Assembly (NCBI GenBank): GCA_900770395.1
Contig: CAAGKM010000043.1
Coordinates: 124,001-188,000 of the forward strand
Origin: an uncultured Prevotella sp.
GTDB taxonomy: Bacteria > Bacteroidota > Bacteroidia > Bacteroidales > Bacteroidaceae
Reading direction: 5' to 3'
DNA: 64,000 nucleotides
The notes under the pieces are model-generated. The model worked only from the letters and a program-made list of their open reading frames with translations, did not search any database and had not been told where the DNA came from. A program made the translations under genes and the position numbers. Positions 59,245 through 64,000 of the stretch are shown here, piece after piece; within the stretch, counting starts at the first letter, position 1; each line of letters opens with the position of its first letter.

Positions 59245-60759
59245 TTACTTCTTGAATCTCTTGCTGCTGCGGTCGAAACGCTCGTGACCTCCCCGGTTGT
59301 CGCGGTCCTTATAGTCGCGTTTCCCGTTGTCGCGCTTCCCCTCGCCACGCTTGCGGAATTTTATCTCGCGCTTGTCATCATGGTTCTCCTCGTCACGGCT
59401 CTTGCGGCGTGTCATGTTGCCGCGCTGCTCCTGACGGTCTTTGTAGTGGAACTTGAAGTTGAGCAGGTCGGCAGCCTCGTTCTCCTCGTTCTCCTCCAAA
59501 CGCTTCTTGAACTCACGGTTTTTCTTGAAACGGTGCTTCTCGGCCATTTGCTTCTTCTCTTCATCTGTCTTTACTATTCCGCCGTCGTTGCGGAACTCAC
59601 GGAACTTGCCGTCGAACATCTGATACTTGCGGAACTCGCATTCAAGTGAACCGTTGAACACAGGAATCTTGATGGATGGTTTCAGACCAATCTGCTCGAA
59701 ACATTCCTCGCGGTAGCTCAAAATCCATGCGTCGTTGCCAATGAACTGATGCTTCAGACGCTCGCCGATCATCTTATATGTCTCAAGCAGGTTTGGCGTT
59801 GATATGCGCTCACCGTATGGCGGGTTGGTCACCATTATCGCTTTCTCCGCCGGCTGCTTGAAGTCCTTGAAATCTGCCTCCTCCACGGTTATCTCCTTTG
59901 AGAATCCTGCCGCTTTCACGTTCATGATGGCGGTGTTCACCGCCTTGATGTCCACGTCGTAGCCCTTTATCCTGTGGGTGAACTCACGCTCCATGCTGTC
60001 GTCGTTGTATATCTCGTCGAAGAGCTCGGCATCGAAATCGTTCCATTTCTCAAAGGCATACTCCTTGCGGAATATTCCTGGTGCCATGTTCTTGGCTATG
60101 AGTGCAGCCTCGATGAGCATCGTGCCGCTGCCGCACATAGGGTCAATGAAGTCGGTCTCGCCCTGCCAGCCCGTCATCATTATCAGTCCTGCGGCGAGCA
60201 CCTCGTTGATGGGTGCCTCCACGTTCTCCTGACGATAGCCGCGGCGGTGCAGGCTCTCGCCCGAAGAGTCGAGCGACAGTGTGCAGTCATCGTCTGCGAT
60301 GTGTATGTGCAGACGTATGTCGGGGGTGCTTATGCTTATGTTCGGACGCTTGCCAGTCTTCTCCCTAAACTGGTCCACGATGGCATCCTTCACCTTGTAT
60401 GCCACGAACTTCGAGTGGCGGAACTCTTCCGAGAACACCACGGTGTCCACTGCGAAAGTTGTCTCAAGGGTGAGGTACTTTGTCCAATCAATCTTCATGA
60501 TTTCGTTGTACACGTCATCTGCTGACTTTGCCTTGAAGTGTGCGATTGGCTTAAGGATGCGTATGGCGGTGTGCAGTTGGAAGTTTGCACGGTACATCAT
60601 CTCCTTGTTGCCCGAGAACGACACCATGCGCCGTCCTATCTGAATGTTGTTGGCTCCTAATTGTGTCAACTCTTTTGCCAGTACAGGTTCCAGTCCCATG
60701 AACGTCTTGGCAATCATTTCAAATTCTTGCTCCTGCAAGCAATTCAAATCGTTTTGCAT
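59245..60759 (-). CDS. RlmL-like 23S rRNA methyltransferase with charged tail
   Basis: 504 residues. THUMP domain (about 45-160), then the SAM-dependent methyltransferase domain (FIDPMCGSGTMLIEAALIAK; IKGYDVDIKAVNTAIMN; MVTNPPYGERIS, the NPPY catalytic motif). This is the RlmL (m2G2445) half without RlmK. The last 110 residues are an unstructured tail very rich in Arg, Lys, Asp and Glu (ending ERFDRSSKRFKK) that is absent in Escherichia coli RlmL; it probably binds RNA. Confidence 0.92.
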   Translation of the reverse strand: MQNDLNCLQEQEFEMIAKTFMGLEPVLAKELTQLGANNIQIGRRMVSFSGNKEMMYRANFQLHTAIRILKPIAHFKAKSADDVYNEIMKIDWTKYLTLETTFAVDTVVFSEEFRHSKFVAYKVKDAIVDQFREKTGKRPNISISTPDIRLHIHIADDDCTLSLDSSGESLHRRGYRQENVEAPINEVLAAGLIMMTGWQGETDFIDPMCGSGTMLIEAALIAKNMAPGIFRKEYAFEKWNDFDAELFDEIYNDDSMEREFTHRIKGYDVDIKAVNTAIMNVKAAGFSKEITVEEADFKDFKQPAEKAIMVTNPPYGERISTPNLLETYKMIGERLKHQFIGNDAWILSYREECFEQIGLKPSIKIPVFNGSLECEFRKYQMFDGKFREFRNDGGIVKTDEEKKQMAEKHRFKKNREFKKRLEENEENEAADLLNFKFHYKDRQEQRGNMTRRKSRDEENHDDKREIKFRKRGEGKRDNGKRDYKDRDNRGGHERFDRSSKRFKK

Positions 60760-60814
60760 AATTAACTTCGTTGAACTTACGTTTCTTTATTCTCTATTGA
60801 AAAATGTTGTCTTT

Positions 60815-61750
60815 TTATCCTTCTCTCTCGGTCGCGGCCTTGTGTTGCAGCAGCCTTGAGTGCGGCGGTACGTCGTGCGTCACCCATACGTTTCCGCCAA
60901 TAACCGTGTCGTGACCTATTGTGATTCTTCCCAATACGCTTGAGTTTGAGTAAATCGTCACGTTGTCCTCTATGATTGGGTGGCGCGGCAGGTCTATCGG
61001 GTGTCCGCTCTCGTCGAGTGTGAAGTTCTTCGCTCCCAATGTCACTCCCTGATACAGCATCACGTTGTTGCCGATGATGCAGGTGGCTCCAATCACCACG
61101 CCTGTGCCGTGGTCGATGGTGAAGTGATGGCCGATGGTGGCTCCGGGGTGTATGTCAATACCAGTCTCCGAGTGCGCCATCTCAGTGAGCATTCTCGGTA
61201 TCAGCGGCACTCCAGCCACGAGCAGCTCGTGGGCAAAGCGGTAGTTAGCCAATGCTTTTATCACTGGGTAGCACGATATTATCTCGCCGTAGTTCTTGGC
61301 GGCAGGGTCGCCGTGGTATGCTGCCTCCACGTCGGTGGCGAGCATGCGGCGCAGCTCAGGCAGTTTTGCCACCACTTGCGTGGCTATCTGTTGCGCTTTG
61401 TGTGCCGTCTCCGCCAGTTTCTGTGTGTTGTCGGTGGTGTTGTCATCGCAACCATCGGTATCTTCACCGGTAAAGCACAGTCCTGCCGTCACTTGGTCGG
61501 TCAGCAGCTTGTGCAGTCTTTCCACGTTCACTCCTATGTAGTACTCTATTGTCCGGGTGTTCACGCTCGAGTGGCCGAAATATCCGGGGAAGACAATCGC
61601 CCTCACCAGCTGTACAATCTCCTCGAGCACCTTTCCCGACGGTAGTGGAGAACCATCACGGTGATGGTGGCACAGTCCTTTCAGTGCCCCCTGTTCCGAC
61701 AGTTTTCTTACTGTCTGCGTCAGTGTATTTGTTGTGTCAGGTTTGTTCAT
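60815..61750 (-). CDS. cysE: Serine O-acetyltransferase
   Basis: 311 residues from the ATG at 61750, set by the promoter at 61786-61779; the frame to 61792 would begin upstream of it. N-terminal helical domain (about 20-180, with an acidic insertion around GEDTDGCDDNTTDN) and left-handed beta-helix hexapeptide repeats (IDIHPGATIGHHFTIDHGTG, about residue 200, with catalytic His; IIGNNVMLYQGVTLG). Makes O-acetylserine for cysteine synthesis. Lacks the usual short feedback tail ending in Ile; the C-terminus is KAATEREG. Confidence 0.94.
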   Translation of the reverse strand: MNKPDTTNTLTQTVRKLSEQGALKGLCHHHRDGSPLPSGKVLEEIVQLVRAIVFPGYFGHSSVNTRTIEYYIGVNVERLHKLLTDQVTAGLCFTGEDTDGCDDNTTDNTQKLAETAHKAQQIATQVVAKLPELRRMLATDVEAAYHGDPAAKNYGEIISCYPVIKALANYRFAHELLVAGVPLIPRMLTEMAHSETGIDIHPGATIGHHFTIDHGTGVVIGATCIIGNNVMLYQGVTLGAKNFTLDESGHPIDLPRHPIIEDNVTIYSNSSVLGRITIGHDTVIGGNVWVTHDVPPHSRLLQHKAATEREG

Positions 61751-61778
61751 CCTGTTGCCTATTGCATAAAAATCTTTG

Positions 61779-61786
61779 CAAAGATA
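61779..61786 (-). promoter_or_regulatory. -7 promoter element of cysE
   Basis: TATCTTTG on the minus strand, 28 bp before the chosen ATG. The AT-rich gap 61787-61897 shows no other signal and, notably, no CRISPR repeat. Confidence 0.65.
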
Positions 61787-61897
61787 CTGCAAAAAATCGA
61801 TTTAGTGAGTAAAACAAAAGAAAATTAAATTTTTTTTTGTTTTCAAGCGAGAGATTATTATTTAAATCGAGCGCAGAACAAAATATAAAATGAAATT

Positions 61898-63241
61898 TTA
61901 ATGTTTTTTATCCAAGTAGGTTATTATATCCTCTATCACCATTCGCCGGAATAGCCAGTGGCACATACCGCCTGGAATTCTCTGCATGGTCTTCTCGTTA
62001 AGGTTTAAAACGTACAACGGCCTTATGCGCCAACTGTAGTTATAGCGGTTTTGCCAGTCATACATGCAATACTCCCACCATTCACGGTCTTTTCGCCACC
62101 ATTCTCCCGTTACATAGCCGTTTTGCAGTCCCCACCGTGTGGCTCCAAGAGCATTGGGATAACCGCACTGTTTGTAGATGTGCCATGGAGCCAGTCCCAA
62201 ATCAAGCACTTTGCCCAATGTCACTCTGCATACTATCATCGCACCGCTTGCATAGTGCAGGGCGGTACTGCGGACAGGGGCAAAATAGATACCGTTACCA
62301 GCATAGTTTCCTCCACCCACATTCCAGATGCCGGTCATGTTGCATGAATATCCGCTGCGCCCGGCATGAGTGATGCTCACGCTTGCTTCCTCACTCGTGC
62401 CGTGATACAGTGTCAATGCCGGCTCAAAGGTGTCAATTACTGTCCATATTATGCTTTCCGCAATTGTCAGTCCTCCATGCCACACCACATATCTCAGTAC
62501 TCTCCATGGAACCAGGAGTATCAGAAGGACAATATTGTCCTCTCCCTCTTTCTCGTTGCTGGGGAGAAACACCTCAATCCAGTAATTGAACATCTCAAAG
62601 CTGCAATGAATCAGAATGTTGAAATATACAGCGTTGACAAACCTCAATGGAGTAAGCAGAATGTACAAGGGCACTTTCCACCACTCATACTTCTCACGGA
62701 GCTCAGCGCTTTTATAGTCACTGCCCGAATTGTTTTTATAAAATGCCCGCCATGGTTTTGAGAGATGTCTCTGAAGCCAGTTCAAGATGTAAAAGGGTAT
62801 GCACAGAATCCAATATGCCTTATACATCAGCACGCTGCAGAGCCCTAAGCCAAAGATGGCAATCTTGCGTATGATAAGAAAACTGATTATCGATAATGTC
62901 ACCGACCATATCCACGACCACAGTCCTCCGTCATCACTCTCCTTCTTCCGTTCCGTCCTTCCCGATGCCGCCTTCTCAGCATCCCGCACATATCTTAAAT
63001 ACTGTCCCGACACATAGCCCCTTTGCCCATAAAGCTGTATGGCTGCCCAGTTGTTTGAGGTCATCCAGTCCACCTTAATTTCCACGTTGGGTGCCAGTGT
63101 GGCTATTTTCTCGGCATACACATTGTCAGAAGTCCGCACATTCAGAGCCGTTGTCGTCTCATAGTATGCTGGAAAGCTTCCTTCGGCCGCCAGGCATGGC
63201 AGCTGAAAGAGGCATATTATTATAATGAATAATAGTCGCAT
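61898..63241 (-). CDS. Membrane protein with SH3 domain and PARP-like ADP-ribosyltransferase domain
   Basis: 447 residues. Signal peptide (1-19), bacterial SH3 domain (27-84: TALNVRTSDNVYAEKIATL, NWAAIQLYGQRGYVSGQYL), basic linker, two clear membrane helices (about 107-127 and 130-155) and further hydrophobic stretches (188-225, 236-272), then a C-terminal domain (277-440) with the PARP pattern: LTLYHGTS (His280), NGIYFAPVRSTALHY (Tyr319), CRVTLGKVLDL, and WEYCMYDW (Glu390, matching the NEYIVYD Glu of human PARP1). The H-Y-E triad is complete, so NAD-dependent ADP-ribosylation is plausible. It starts 32 nt after the cas13b stop, same strand, no promoter between. Type VI-B loci usually carry csx27 or csx28 here. 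Membrane side of the PARP domain cannot be fixed from sequence. Confidence 0.8.
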   Translation of the reverse strand: MRLLFIIIICLFQLPCLAAEGSFPAYYETTTALNVRTSDNVYAEKIATLAPNVEIKVDWMTSNNWAAIQLYGQRGYVSGQYLRYVRDAEKAASGRTERKKESDDGGLWSWIWSVTLSIISFLIIRKIAIFGLGLCSVLMYKAYWILCIPFYILNWLQRHLSKPWRAFYKNNSGSDYKSAELREKYEWWKVPLYILLTPLRFVNAVYFNILIHCSFEMFNYWIEVFLPSNEKEGEDNIVLLILLVPWRVLRYVVWHGGLTIAESIIWTVIDTFEPALTLYHGTSEEASVSITHAGRSGYSCNMTGIWNVGGGNYAGNGIYFAPVRSTALHYASGAMIVCRVTLGKVLDLGLAPWHIYKQCGYPNALGATRWGLQNGYVTGEWWRKDREWWEYCMYDWQNRYNYSWRIRPLYVLNLNEKTMQRIPGGMCHWLFRRMVIEDIITYLDKKH

Positions 63242-63273
63242 GCTTAATATGATGTGCTTATAGACACTCTTTT

Positions 63274-64000
63274 CTATTTTGCTTTGTTTTTCTCTATAAG
63301 TTTCCCAAATTTATCAACCATTTCCACTGCAATCTTTGGCAAATCCTTGGTGTCGGTCTCAGCATAATGGTTGTGTCCGAAGGCATTGCGTATGTCACGC
63401 ATGGCCTGCTGTTCATTCTCGTCAATGCCGCCGCGTGCTTCTACAAGGTCTTTGAAATTGTGGTGTTTAGTTTTAAACTCTTCGTGTTTGTTAATCACCG
63501 ATTCCTCAAATTCATGAACATTGCGGAATACTCCCACACGTCTGTCGTCATATCGCTTCAGTTCTTCCTCCAGGTCTTCCCTGTCTATAGTCACTCCATC
63601 GTCCAACTGCCCAAGCAATGACTTTATCCTGTCATCGGAAAGGAACTTGAAGAAGTCGCCATAATTCTTTATCTTTATTGCATCTTGGTGTATTGTGTGC
63701 ATTTTTGTCTCACCGTCCTTAACACAGTTCACGGTGATGTCAAACGGCACCTGTTTTTCCAGTATTCCCTTGGCGCTGTCGAGCGAAATATTCATGAGCT
63801 TGAAGTTGGAAAGATTAGCATCCTTTAGAGTGATGAGAATGTCTTTAGCCATGAGAAATAACAGCATGTCCTGCACTTTATAGCGGCGGATTATTTTCTC
63901 GTTGTCGTTATAATCATTGAACTTATGTTTCAGTTTTGTCACTTCAGCCTCTTTTTCTTCACCCCTAAACATTTTAATGTGCCTATCGTATGCACTCATA
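63274..64000 (-). CDS. cas13b: CRISPR-associated Cas13b, C-terminal part (truncated by window end)
   Basis: The last 241 or more codons of a gene running off the window; the Met at 63999 is probably internal. The region IIRRYKVQDMLLFLMAKDIL, the lid-like part (EEELKRYDDRRVGVFRNVHEFEE) and the final HEPN motif RNAFGH (Arg204 and His209 of this fragment) followed by NHYAE fit the C-terminal HEPN domain of Cas13b. The HEPN His is 32 residues from the end, as in the Prevotella sp. P5-125 enzyme (His1058 of 1090). Cas13b is an RNA-guided RNase of type VI-B CRISPR systems. No array, cas1 or cas2 is visible in the window; the N-terminal HEPN must be checked upstream. A HEPN protein of another family is the alternative. 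Confidence 0.8.
   Translation of the reverse strand, partial: MSAYDRHIKMFRGEEKEAEVTKLKHKFNDYNDNEKIIRRYKVQDMLLFLMAKDILITLKDANLSNFKLMNISLDSAKGILEKQVPFDITVNCVKDGETKMHTIHQDAIKIKNYGDFFKFLSDDRIKSLLGQLDDGVTIDREDLEEELKRYDDRRVGVFRNVHEFEESVINKHEEFKTKHHNFKDLVEARGGIDENEQQAMRDIRNAFGHNHYAETDTKDLPKIAVEMVDKFGKLIEKNKAK

Noticed and set aside
61751..61897. Search for the CRISPR array or csx27/csx28 after the PARP-like gene
   Set aside because: The gap is plain AT-rich DNA with the cysE promoter; no repeat of 30 bp or more occurs twice.

Overview
The window looks like a chromosomal segment of a Bacteroidales bacterium, most likely Prevotella or a close relative. The evidence is: promoters of the Bacteroidetes type (TAnnTTTG at -7, sometimes TTTG near -33) before many genes; almost no Shine-Dalgarno sequences except in ribosomal-protein transcripts; a SusC/SusD polysaccharide-utilisation locus; menaquinone genes; a DPP-IV-type peptidase; and the C-terminus of a Cas13b. 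I see no tRNA, rRNA, insertion sequence, integrase or CRISPR array.

Layout. 1-5006: tripartite export system (two MacB-type permeases, the first cut by the window edge, then adaptor and TolC-like protein). 5003-7000: small membrane protein, rpsF-rpsR-rplI, small repeat lipoprotein. 7379-9750: mtaB and a GT2 glycosyltransferase. 9996-18143: GH36 alpha-galactosidase, radA, a substrate-binding-like lipoprotein coupled to a TPR protein, and a phospholipase-D/cardiolipin-synthase-like protein. 18157-26112 (minus): mscS-kdsA-kdsD-HTCS-like regulator; the regulator has lost its kinase core. 26224-30431: BadF-type sugar kinase, DUF486 protein, menC, menB, MmcQ/YjbR protein. 30598-46449 (minus): a fructan-utilisation locus (susC, susD, DUF4960 protein, two GH32 proteins, sugar permease, fructokinase) with a periplasmic-binding/transmembrane/AraC regulator; an AAA-ATPase/nuclease-like gene lies between regulator and susC. 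46657-48616: rplS, a stand-alone AICAR transformylase and a small basic protein. 48763-61750 (minus): deacetylase, DUF2723 protein, metal-transport-like ABC ATPase with a DedA-ZnuA fusion, DUF6427-like protein, purD, DPP-IV-like peptidase, RlmL-like methyltransferase, cysE. 61898-64000 (minus): cas13b C-terminus followed after 32 nt by a membrane protein with SH3 and PARP-like ADP-ribosyltransferase domains.

Three results stand out. (1) A membrane-bound PARP-like ADP-ribosyltransferase with a complete H-Y-E triad directly follows cas13b, where csx27 or csx28 would be expected. (2) Six intergenic sites carry tandem arrays of 12-15 bp palindromes spaced at 21-23 bp (exactly 22 bp in four of them). 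Each site has its own sequence but they share one architecture, and all lie at gene 3' ends. (3) Three promoters of the fructan locus carry the same 13-bp half-sites at the same distance from the -7 element, which defines the regulon and the operator. Other oddities are two transmembrane AraC regulators without a kinase, a DedA-ZnuA fusion with no ABC permease beside it, and strong Shine-Dalgarno sequences confined to ribosomal-protein transcripts.
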